From Atopobiaceae bacterium (GTDB lineage Bacteria; Actinomycetota; Coriobacteriia; Coriobacteriales; Atopobiaceae), in assembly GCA_017510875.1 (NCBI GenBank), contig JAFWLX010000059.1, positions 1 to 12,067 of the forward strand: a stretch of 12,067 nt of DNA, given 5' to 3'. The notes below the pieces were generated by a model. That model searched no databases, was not told the DNA's origin, and saw nothing but the letters and a program-made list of their open reading frames with translations. A program made the position numbers and the translations under genes. Shown here piece after piece: positions 1 to 7,180 of this stretch. Within the stretch, counting starts at the first letter, position 1, and every line of letters starts with the position of its first letter.

Positions 1-1298
1 ACATCAAGCCAAGTAACATCATGATTGACCGTACGGGCACCATTAAGCTCTGTGACTTTGGCATGGCAACGCTTGCTTCGGCCGCCGGCTTTGGCGGTGC
101 GCGCGGCGGAACCGTGGGGTACATGCCACCCGAGCAGATCGAGGGCGATCTGGTGGACGAGAGAACCGACGTCTTCTCGCTTGCGGTGGTGGTGTGGCAG
201 GCCTTGCTGGGCTCCACGCCCTTTGCTGCAGCCGATGCCAACAAGTCGCTGGCGCTCATTCGCAAGGGTCCGGGCAAGCCGTCCAAGCTTGACCCCACCT
301 TGGCCGGCATGGCCGAGGAAGCCTTGCTCGGTGCCATGGCCGCAAACCCCTCCGCTCGTATTCCCTCGGTCGAGACTCTGGCAAAAGAGCTGGTGTTTGC
401 TTTGGGCGATCCTGTGGCGGGGGCAACCTCGCTCCGTGGCCTGCTTTCGCAGACGCCCGCCAACGCCGCCGACGACATAGACGACTGGGAGGGCGAGCGC
501 TTGCCTTTGGGCATCAGCTATCCTTGGCTTCCGGCGGCCTTTGTGCGCGTGGCCTCGGCGGTGGCAACCCTTTTGGTGTCGTGGCCCCTGCTTGAAGCCC
601 TCGTACCAGACAACCAGCTTATGGCCCGCGGCATAGCCCTTGCTTTTGCGGCCGTTGCAGCCCTGTGGACGCCGCTTGGGTCGGCTCTGGCTCTCGGCGG
701 CCTGTGTGCGGCGGTGGCTACGCATGCCACAACCGTAACGCCCCTGCTTCTGGCCATAGTCATGGCCGTGTTCTTCATTGCCTGGTGGGCCTTCTTTGCA
801 ACTTCCAGCAATCTGTCTACGCTGACGGCACTTTTGCCTGCGTGCCTTTCGTCGCCACTTGCGGGTACGGCTATTGCCGGCGTGGCATTTTTGCCGCTTC
901 CGGCCGCCCTTACCGCCTGCCTCTCGTGGTTTGTGGGCCGCATCTGGCCGCCGCTTGTTGCCTCCGGTTTTGCGCTTGATGGCCAAGTAGATGCCCTTTT
1001 GGCGCCTATGGCTACGTTACCTGCGATTATGTCGCTTATGGGCTGCGGTATATCAGCCGCTCTTACCGCTGCCATCACCTGGCACAGCACTTCGGTGGGT
1101 TACGCCGTGGCGGGCCAGGCGGTAGGCTGCTCGGCGCTGGTGACTTCTCAGCTTCTCGCAGCGCGGATGGAGAATGGCGGCATATGGGTAGACCCTTCGT
1201 GGGAAAACACGGGCATTGCGGTACTCTGTAGTGTACTTGTTTGTATCGCATGCGTCCTACATGGCCCACGCGACGTGGACTTTGAGAGTGAGGATTGA
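1..1298 (+). CDS. Ser/Thr protein kinase with polytopic membrane C-terminus (5' end outside window)
   Basis: This is the 3' part of a eukaryotic-type Ser/Thr kinase. The window opens inside the catalytic loop: bases 1-17 read (D)IKPSN, so the catalytic Asp codon is cut by the window edge and the true start lies upstream. The DFG metal-binding motif follows at 54-62, a PPE version of the APE motif near 126-134, and subdomain IX (RTDVFSL) near 160-180. After the kinase lobe and a short linker, about 525-1265 encodes a strongly hydrophobic region that I read as roughly eight membrane helices. It ends in a short acidic tail (DVDFESED). There is no PASTA domain. Its place ahead of the FHA genes resembles a PknA-like partner of the pknB downstream, but a many-helix C-terminus is not typical of PknA or PknB. 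Its stop is one base before the next start, so it is probably co-transcribed. Kinase identity is secure; the membrane domain's role is unknown. Confidence 0.88.
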   Translation, partial: IKPSNIMIDRTGTIKLCDFGMATLASAAGFGGARGGTVGYMPPEQIEGDLVDERTDVFSLAVVVWQALLGSTPFAAADANKSLALIRKGPGKPSKLDPTLAGMAEEALLGAMAANPSARIPSVETLAKELVFALGDPVAGATSLRGLLSQTPANAADDIDDWEGERLPLGISYPWLPAAFVRVASAVATLLVSWPLLEALVPDNQLMARGIALAFAAVAALWTPLGSALALGGLCAAVATHATTVTPLLLAIVMAVFFIAWWAFFATSSNLSTLTALLPACLSSPLAGTAIAGVAFLPLPAALTACLSWFVGRIWPPLVASGFALDGQVDALLAPMATLPAIMSLMGCGISAALTAAITWHSTSVGYAVAGQAVGCSALVTSQLLAARMENGGIWVDPSWENTGIAVLCSVLVCIACVLHGPRDVDFESED

Positions 1299-1299
1299 C

Positions 1300-2436
1300 A
1301 TGAACATGTTCAAGGCGTTTGAGAGCCGTATCTCCGAGGCGTTTGGCGAGTCTCAGCAGGGCATTGCCGCGCCTATATCGTTCAGAAAGCTTGCCAAGCG
1401 CGCCACGCGCGAGATGGAGCAAGAGACCTACGTTATTGATGGGGTCAATACCGCACCCGCGCTTATCACCATACTTGTCTCGGCAGACGACGACGCTGTC
1501 ATGCGGCCCGTGTATGCCCGCCTGGCGGCCGAGGTGGCCAGCCTCATAGAGGCTGAGGCCGCTCGCAAGGGCTACGTCTTTGTGGGCAAGCCGCTTGCGC
1601 GCTTTATGGTCGACCCGTCGCTGCGTCGCGGCCGCTTTGCGGTGTTTGCCAACAACGTGGATGCCCTTACGCTCGAGAAGCTTCGCGAAGAAGAGAAGGC
1701 GTTCCTCTCGGGATTCAGCGCATTTGGCGGAGCCGCCTCAGGCGATTCGGTAGCTGCCGCGCCGCGTCCTGCAAAGCCTGCCTCCAAGCTGGCGACAGAC
1801 GATATCCCCGTTGTCGAGCATGCGGTCAGCGACGACTCGTCTGCTGGCCTCAACGTGCTGCCGGCTGACTTTGTGGACGATTACCTCAATCATGTGAGCG
1901 CCCCCTCGCCGGCTGCTTCCGAGCACCGCTCGCTGGCAGACTCGCTTCCCGAGGTCATGGATGTGGAAGCCAATCCCATCGTGACGCCTGTGCCCGAGGT
2001 TCTGGGTCAGCAGGTGGCCCAGGTGCCTGAGGTCACGGCACCTCCCGTCGAGGTGATCGTGCCCGGTGCAGACGAGGGTCGTGCGCGTCGTATGCAGGAC
2101 TCCACCGTCAATGCCGCGCCCATGCCTGTGGTCGAGAAGGAGGCAGAGCCTGCAAGCTGCCTGCTCATCGATCGCCAGAGTGGTCGCACCTACGCGGGCC
2201 GTGCGCCCGAGACCATCATTGGTCGCGAGCGTTCGCAGGGCGCCATCGTTCTGCACGACCCCAACGTGTCTCGCCGTCACGCCAAGCTTACCTACGATGG
2301 CCGTGCGTGGCACATCAGCGACCTAGGCTCAACCAACGGCACCATGGTCAACGACGTAGACATAGACAGCTGCGTCCTGCGCGATGGCGACCTCATTACC
2401 GTTGGCTTGCTGAACCTCGAGTTCAGGGAGTCATAA
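1300..2436 (+). CDS. fhaA: FhaA-like protein: DUF3662 domain plus C-terminal FHA domain
   Basis: This 378-residue cytoplasmic protein resembles actinobacterial FhaA, a phosphothreonine-binding adaptor for PknB-family kinases in cell-wall control. Residues about 1-125 match the DUF3662 N-terminal domain (start MNMFKAFESRISEAF). Residues about 145-285 are a Pro/Ala/acid-rich linker that is probably disordered. Residues 287-378 form an FHA domain with the expected phosphopeptide-binding residues: GR at 308-309, SRRH at 324-327 and LGSTNGT at 342-348. I chose ATG 1300 because GAGGA at 1290-1294 sits 5 bases upstream and because the start follows the kinase stop by one base. A longer frame from ATG 1216 would run deep into the kinase gene and lacks a comparable site. 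ATG 1306 is an alternative start. The FHA assignment is firm. The gene name follows from DUF3662 and neighbourhood. Confidence 0.92.
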   Translation: MNMFKAFESRISEAFGESQQGIAAPISFRKLAKRATREMEQETYVIDGVNTAPALITILVSADDDAVMRPVYARLAAEVASLIEAEAARKGYVFVGKPLARFMVDPSLRRGRFAVFANNVDALTLEKLREEEKAFLSGFSAFGGAASGDSVAAAPRPAKPASKLATDDIPVVEHAVSDDSSAGLNVLPADFVDDYLNHVSAPSPAASEHRSLADSLPEVMDVEANPIVTPVPEVLGQQVAQVPEVTAPPVEVIVPGADEGRARRMQDSTVNAAPMPVVEKEAEPASCLLIDRQSGRTYAGRAPETIIGRERSQGAIVLHDPNVSRRHAKLTYDGRAWHISDLGSTNGTMVNDVDIDSCVLRDGDLITVGLLNLEFRES

Positions 2437-2437
2437 G

Positions 2438-2851
2438 ATGATTGACCTTGTCCTTTTTGCAGGGCGGATCCTGCTCATAGCCCTTTTGTACGTGTTCCTG
2501 TACTCAACCATGAAGACGGGAATCGGACTGGTGCGTGGGCAGCGCAGGGATGCAGCCATCTGGTCGGTTGACGTGGAGAAGGGCAGCAAGACGCTGCGCG
2601 GCCTTCATGTTGACATCTTGGGCCCGGTGGTCATTGGCCGTTCGCCCTCTTCGGACATCGTCATCAACGAGCCCTTTGTCTCGGCTACGCACGCGCGCTT
2701 TACCCTGCAGGGCCCGGCGTTGGTGCTGGAGGACCTGGGTTCCACCAACGGCACGCTAGTCAACGGACACCCCATAGGACAGCCCGTCACGTTGCGCGAC
2801 GGTGACGAGGTCCAAGTGGGCGATGCCGTCATGAGGGTGAGCCGGCGATGA
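2438..2851 (+). CDS. fhaB: FhaB-like membrane-anchored FHA-domain protein
   Basis: This 137-residue protein has one N-terminal membrane helix (about residues 4-24, LVLFAGRILLIALLYVFLY), a short basic stretch, and a C-terminal FHA domain. The FHA signature residues are visible: IGRSPSSD, SATHARF and the near-invariant LGSTNGT, followed by RDGDEVQVGD. The size and layout match mycobacterial FhaB (about 155 residues, N-terminal helix plus FHA). FhaB reads phosphothreonine at the membrane and lies in the same operon type there. AGGGAG at 2425-2430 is 7 bases before the ATG, and the previous stop is one base upstream. The last four bases overlap the phosphatase start (ATGA), which suggests translational coupling. 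Partner proteins are inferred from the family; the window does not show them. Confidence 0.93.
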   Translation: MIDLVLFAGRILLIALLYVFLYSTMKTGIGLVRGQRRDAAIWSVDVEKGSKTLRGLHVDILGPVVIGRSPSSDIVINEPFVSATHARFTLQGPALVLEDLGSTNGTLVNGHPIGQPVTLRDGDEVQVGDAVMRVSRR

Positions 2852-4221
2852 TTAGGCTGCCTTGGTCCTTGCCGGCGAGCCTACGCCTTAATCTGGGCGA
2901 GCACGACGACGAGACGGTTCCCGTAAATAGCCCGGGTCACGATGACCCGCAGGTCACCGAAGGCGCAGGCGCCCAAACGCTCAGCGGCAAGAACTCTGCT
3001 CTTAGCTGGGCGGCGCGTACTGACGTGGGTCTGGTGCGCGGTCACAACGAAGACTCTTTCCTTGCCTCGGCGCCCACGTTTGCCGTAAGCGATGGCATGG
3101 GTGGCCACGCTGCGGGCGAGGTTGCCAGCGCCATTGCTGTGGCAACCATCTCGGAGAAGGCTCCCTCTCACGCCGATGACCTGCTTCTAGGCGCTGCCGT
3201 AGAGAGTGCAAACGCTGCGGTCATAGAGGGCGCTGCCACCGGCAAGGGCAAGGTGGGCATGGGCTGCACCGCCTCGGTGGTGTCTATCGAGCAGAACAAG
3301 ATGGCCGTGGCGCACGTGGGCGACTCTCGCGTGTACCTGCTGCACAACGGCGCGCTCGTGCGTCTTACGCACGATCACTCTTACGTGGAAGAGCTGGTTG
3401 ATGCGGGCGAGATAACCGCTGACGAGGCCCGCGTGCATCCTTCGCGCTCCGTTATCACGCGCGCGTTGGGCTCTGACCCCGACATGTATGCCGACCACTT
3501 CACCATAGACGTCTCGGCTGGCGACCGTGTGATCCTTTGCTCCGACGGCCTCTCGTCCATGGTCGAGGACTCGCAGATAGAGGCCATTGCCGTCTCGTGC
3601 CCCACACCTCAGGCTGCCGTGGACAACCTGGTGGCTGCCGCCCTGCAAGAGGGCGGGCACGACAACATCACCGTAGTGGTGGTGGACGTGTCGGACGACG
3701 GCGCCATCGACCAGCATCGCCGCAACCACCGCATGCGCTTGGCCTCGGTAGCCGTGCTCATCGGTATCGTGTTGGTGGCTATTTTGGTGGCTGCGGCCCT
3801 GTTTGTGCGCAATTCTTGGTACGTGGGGGTCAACGGTGACACGGTTGCCATCTATCGTGGCGTACACGCACAGCTTCTGGGTCGCAACCTCTACGAGCTG
3901 TCCGAGACCACTACCGTGCGTCTGGCAGACCTCCCCGATGCCACACAAGACAAGCTCTACCAGGGCGTGGTGGTAAGTGGCGAGGACGAGGCGCACTCCA
4001 CTGTCGAAAGCTATCGCGGGCAGATCGAGGCTGACAAGGCCAAGGCCCAGCAGACGGCCGACAAGTCCACGGCTGGAACCGAGACCTCGCATCAAAAGCC
4101 AGCTGTGCCCAAGACCGAGGGTCAGCAGTCTGCCACCGCTGACTCCAATCCCATTGAATCCGACGACGTACTCGACGACCTTGATGCCGGCGAGACGTCC
4201 GATGACGGGGGAGGTGAGTGA
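2848..4221 (+). CDS. pstP: PP2C-family Ser/Thr phosphatase with membrane anchor (PstP-like)
   Basis: This 457-residue metal-dependent phosphatase should remove phosphates from the kinases and their targets. After about 50 poorly conserved residues, the catalytic domain (about 53-283) shows all the usual PP2C motifs: RGHNEDS (E68, D69), SDGMGGHAAGE (D82, G83), VGDSRVYLL (D159), CSDGLS (D233) and GGHDN (D272). One membrane helix follows at about 298-320. The outer segment begins NSWYVGVNGDTVAIYRGV, matching the extracytoplasmic start of mycobacterial PstP, and ends in a Lys/Gln/Thr/Asp-rich tail. The start ATG lies within the end of fhaB (ATGA overlap), with GAGGGTGA at 2833-2840 as ribosome site. 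An internal start nearer the catalytic domain cannot be excluded, because the first 50 residues are unlike the family core. The stop TGA is two bases before the next ATG. Confidence 0.93.
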   Translation: MIRLPWSLPASLRLNLGEHDDETVPVNSPGHDDPQVTEGAGAQTLSGKNSALSWAARTDVGLVRGHNEDSFLASAPTFAVSDGMGGHAAGEVASAIAVATISEKAPSHADDLLLGAAVESANAAVIEGAATGKGKVGMGCTASVVSIEQNKMAVAHVGDSRVYLLHNGALVRLTHDHSYVEELVDAGEITADEARVHPSRSVITRALGSDPDMYADHFTIDVSAGDRVILCSDGLSSMVEDSQIEAIAVSCPTPQAAVDNLVAAALQEGGHDNITVVVVDVSDDGAIDQHRRNHRMRLASVAVLIGIVLVAILVAAALFVRNSWYVGVNGDTVAIYRGVHAQLLGRNLYELSETTTVRLADLPDATQDKLYQGVVVSGEDEAHSTVESYRGQIEADKAKAQQTADKSTAGTETSHQKPAVPKTEGQQSATADSNPIESDDVLDDLDAGETSDDGGGE

Positions 4222-4223
4222 GC

Positions 4224-7100
4224 ATGGCATTGCGCGAGGCTAACACACGTCGCAACATCGAGCTTTGGCTGCTCTTGCTCGCCGCCCTTCCGGTGACGCT
4301 GTTGTACGCCATGTATGTGGCCAACACCAACGTGGCCCTTACCGTAAGCTCGCTCTCGGTGCCGCTGGGCCTCTTTGGCGCGTTTGCCATTGCCCACATG
4401 GCCATCCGTTGGCTTGCACCGGGCGCAGACCCAGGCATTCTACCTGTGGTTTTCTTGCTCTCGGGCATAGGCATTGCCTTTGTCACGCGTTTGGCGCCCG
4501 ACTTGGCCGTAAACCAGGTGGTGTGGCTGTTTGTGTCGGTTGCCGCCATGGTGGCAACGCTGGCCTTTGTGCCCAACTTGGATGACCTAGCCGAGTACAA
4601 GTACACCCTAGGCATAGTCGGCGTGGTGCTGCTGCTTCTGCCCATGGTATTTGGCGTAGAGATCAGCGGCTCCAAGTTGTGGATCATGATCGGCGGGTTC
4701 TCGTTCCAGCCGGGCGAGCTTGCCAAGATCTGCATCATCTTGTTCTTAGCTGCCTACCTAGCCGAGAACCGCGAGATGCTGTCGGCATCCATGCGCCAAG
4801 TTGGCCCCTTTGCCTTCCCGCGCCTGCGCATGCTGTTTCCCATGTTTGTGATGTGGGGCCTGTCGCTTCTGGTGGTCGTGTTCGAGCGCGACCTGGGCAG
4901 CGCTCTTCTGCTCTTCTCGTTCTTTGTCATCATGCTGTACGTGTGCACCGGGCGCGTGGGCTATGTCATCGTTTCGTTGGGCCTTCTGCTGGTGGGTGGC
5001 TTCTTGTGCTATAGCCTGTTCTCGCACGTGCAGACACGCGTCCAGATCTGGCTTGACCCCTTTAAGGACCCGTCGGGCGGTGGCTACCAGATTGTGCAGT
5101 CGCTGTACTCGCTAGCAGACGGCGGTCTGTCGGGCACGGGCATTGGCCGGGGCATGCCCCGTCTCATTCCCGTGGTCGAGTCCGACTTCATCTTCTCGGC
5201 CATTGGCGAGGAGATGGGCCTGCTTGGTGCATCGGGCGTGCTCATTGGCTTCATGCTCTTTACGGTACGCGGACTCACCACGGCGGCGCGCGCCAAGTCG
5301 GACGTCTCGTCGTTTACCGCGGTAGGCCTTACGGCGGCCATCTCGGTACAGGCGTTTCTCATTGTGGCCGGCGTTACGCGCCTGTTGCCGCTAACGGGCG
5401 TTACGCTGCCCTTCATGAGCCAGGGCGGTAGCTCGCTTCTGGCCAGCTTCATCATTGTGGGACTGCTGCTGCGCGCCGGCGACGAGGGCACCGGTCACGA
5501 GTCGCTTATCGAGAGCGTTCCGGCGGCCATGATTGGCCCAAGCGCTACCGCCGTTCCGCCAGCAGAGGGTGGGCGCATCTCTCAGGTACTTCACGGCGCC
5601 CATGTGCGTGGCCGCTATGGCATGCTCACGCCCGAGTCGGGCATCTTGGGTCGCGTGGCCCTGGGCAACCGCCTGACCGCCCTGATGACCGTGTTTACCA
5701 TCATGTTTGCCGTGCTCATTGCCAACCTCACCTACGTGCAGGTGGTGAAGGCAGAAGAGTACCAGCAGATGCCCAACAACAATCACACCATCGCGCGCAG
5801 CGCCTACGTGCAGCGTGGGGCCATCATCACCAATGATGGCGTGACGCTGGCCGAGTCGGTGCAGCAGGAGGACGGCACTTACGCGCGCGTGTATCCGCAG
5901 GGCAGCATGGCATCGCACACGGTGGGCTTCATGTCGGCGCGCTACGGCACCAGCGGCGTGGAGCGCACCATGAACCAGCGCCTTACAGGACATGCCGACT
6001 ACTCGTCGTGGAACAACGCCCTGTACTCTATGGCAGGCATCAAGATGGCCGGATCGTCGGTGGTGCTCACCATCAACTCGCAGATGCAGATGGCATGCGA
6101 GGCGGCTCTTGAAGGCCTGACCGGCGCAATTGTCGTGCTTGACCCGGCAACGGGTGCCGTGTTGGCAAAGGCCTCGGCCCCCAGCTACTCAAACGACGAC
6201 CTTGACGCGCTTATCCAAGACTCCATGCCTGGCGGCGTGCTGGTTGACCGCGCCACCTCTGCACTGTATGCGCCAGGCTCGACCTTCAAGGTCCTCTCGC
6301 TGGCCACGGCGATAGACGCAGGCGTGGCCGATCTAGAGAGCGAGTACTCTGCCCCTGCCGTCCTGGAGATTGGCAACGCAGATGTGGTTAACATCAACGG
6401 CGACGAGTGGGATTCGCTTACGCTGCGCGAGGCGCTTGCCTACTCGGCCAACACCGTGTTTGGCCAGGTGGGAACCCAGATTGGCGCATCAACGCTGGTT
6501 GATTACGCTCGCGCCTTTGGTTATGGATCCGATATTGTGGGGCAGGACTTCCACGTAGAGCCTTCGCTCATGCCCGACCCGGCTGAGATGACCGAGTGGG
6601 AGCTTGCCTGGGCGGCTTGCGGCCAGCCCGTAGGCGAGCACACAAGTCCTGCCGGTCCTCAGACCACCGTCATGCAGAACGCCGTCATGGCTGCCGCCAT
6701 TGCAAACAACGGCATAGCCATGAATCCCTACGTGGTTGACCACATCCTCTCTGCCGAGGGTGCCACGGTCTCTACAGCGCAGCCGCGCGTGCTGGGCCAG
6801 CCCATTGCGGAGTCGACTGCCGAGCAGGTCAAAGAGGCAATGCTGATGGTTGTGGAAGAGGGAACCGGTACCGCTGCGCAAATTGACGGCGTACGGGTGG
6901 CTGGCAAGACCGGCACGGCCGAGGTAAGTGCAGAGATCGCAAACTCGCTGTTTGTGGGCTTTGCTCCCTACGACCAGCCAACGCTGGCCATATCCATCTG
7001 CATAGAGGGATCGGACAACACAGAGGTTAACGGGGTGGCTACGCGCATTGCCGGACAAGTTCTGGCAACCTGTCTCAATATTCAGGCTTGGGGGGCATGA
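4224..7100 (+). CDS. Natural SEDS (RodA/FtsW) - class B PBP (PbpA) fusion protein
   Basis: This single 958-residue protein joins a peptidoglycan glycosyltransferase to a transpeptidase. Residues 1 to about 420 are a polytopic SEDS domain. Its conserved stretches include ESDFIFSAIGEEMGLLG, with D321 at the position proposed as catalytic in SEDS proteins, and GVTLPFMSQGGSS (392-404). A cytoplasmic-looking linker (421-483) leads to a single helix (484-508) and then a PbpA-type domain. That domain has all three active-site motifs in order: STFK (S686, K689), SAN (741-743) and KTG (895-897). The segment HTVGFMSARYGTSGVER also resembles mycobacterial PbpA. Topology fits, since SEDS proteins end inside the cell and the extra helix carries the PBP outside. 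In mycobacteria rodA and pbpA are adjacent separate genes in this operon type. I prefer ATG 4224 (GGAGG 4210-4214, 9 bases away) over GTG 4218, which would leave only 3 bases. No stop or frameshift is visible at the junction. Confidence 0.93.
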   Translation: MALREANTRRNIELWLLLLAALPVTLLYAMYVANTNVALTVSSLSVPLGLFGAFAIAHMAIRWLAPGADPGILPVVFLLSGIGIAFVTRLAPDLAVNQVVWLFVSVAAMVATLAFVPNLDDLAEYKYTLGIVGVVLLLLPMVFGVEISGSKLWIMIGGFSFQPGELAKICIILFLAAYLAENREMLSASMRQVGPFAFPRLRMLFPMFVMWGLSLLVVVFERDLGSALLLFSFFVIMLYVCTGRVGYVIVSLGLLLVGGFLCYSLFSHVQTRVQIWLDPFKDPSGGGYQIVQSLYSLADGGLSGTGIGRGMPRLIPVVESDFIFSAIGEEMGLLGASGVLIGFMLFTVRGLTTAARAKSDVSSFTAVGLTAAISVQAFLIVAGVTRLLPLTGVTLPFMSQGGSSLLASFIIVGLLLRAGDEGTGHESLIESVPAAMIGPSATAVPPAEGGRISQVLHGAHVRGRYGMLTPESGILGRVALGNRLTALMTVFTIMFAVLIANLTYVQVVKAEEYQQMPNNNHTIARSAYVQRGAIITNDGVTLAESVQQEDGTYARVYPQGSMASHTVGFMSARYGTSGVERTMNQRLTGHADYSSWNNALYSMAGIKMAGSSVVLTINSQMQMACEAALEGLTGAIVVLDPATGAVLAKASAPSYSNDDLDALIQDSMPGGVLVDRATSALYAPGSTFKVLSLATAIDAGVADLESEYSAPAVLEIGNADVVNINGDEWDSLTLREALAYSANTVFGQVGTQIGASTLVDYARAFGYGSDIVGQDFHVEPSLMPDPAEMTEWELAWAACGQPVGEHTSPAGPQTTVMQNAVMAAAIANNGIAMNPYVVDHILSAEGATVSTAQPRVLGQPIAESTAEQVKEAMLMVVEEGTGTAAQIDGVRVAGKTGTAEVSAEIANSLFVGFAPYDQPTLAISICIEGSDNTEVNGVATRIAGQVLATCLNIQAWGA

Positions 7101-7180
7101 TGGCAGTGGGCACCTACTACAATTGTATGAAGGTCCGTGGCTTGGCCACGGCAGTGATAGGAGTGCGTAATGGCAGGTAG
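7097..7180 (+). other. Possible 27-residue reading frame bridging the fusion gene and pknB
   Basis: An ATG overlaps the stop of the SEDS-PBP gene (ATGA at 7097-7100). It opens a frame of 27 codons that reads MMAVGTYYNCMKVRGLATAV at its start and ends at TAG 7178-7180, ten bases inside pknB in another frame. Its only ribosome-site candidate is the G-run at 7090-7095, which is too close to be ideal. If translated, it could carry ribosomes across the 69-base gap and couple pknB to the upstream gene. It could equally be a chance frame. I do not recognise the peptide. Confidence 0.2.
7135..7151 (+). promoter_or_regulatory. Small hairpin just upstream of the pknB ribosome site
   Basis: CCGTGGC (7135-7141) and GCCACGG (7145-7151) form a perfect 7-bp stem with a 3-base loop. 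It ends 7 bases before AGGAG (7159-7163), the pknB ribosome-binding site. There is no T-run after it, so it is not a simple terminator. It might modulate pknB translation or mRNA ends in the only real gap in the operon. The role is inferred. Confidence 0.4.

Noticed and set aside
1216..1299. 28-codon N-terminal extension of FhaA from ATG 1216
   Set aside because: It would overlap the kinase gene deeply, lacks a good ribosome site, and precedes the conserved DUF3662 start, which fits ATG 1300.
3187..4230. Long minus-strand open frame opposite the PP2C gene (347 codons)
   Set aside because: The plus strand encodes a PP2C phosphatase with all motifs intact. The minus frame is His/Val/Arg-rich with no recognisable domain, as expected for the shadow of a GC-rich gene.
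7088..7123. Possible separate promoter for pknB (TACAAT at 7118-7123)
   Set aside because: The only -35-like sequence, TTGGGG at 7088-7093, is 24 bases away, too far for a normal sigma-70 promoter.
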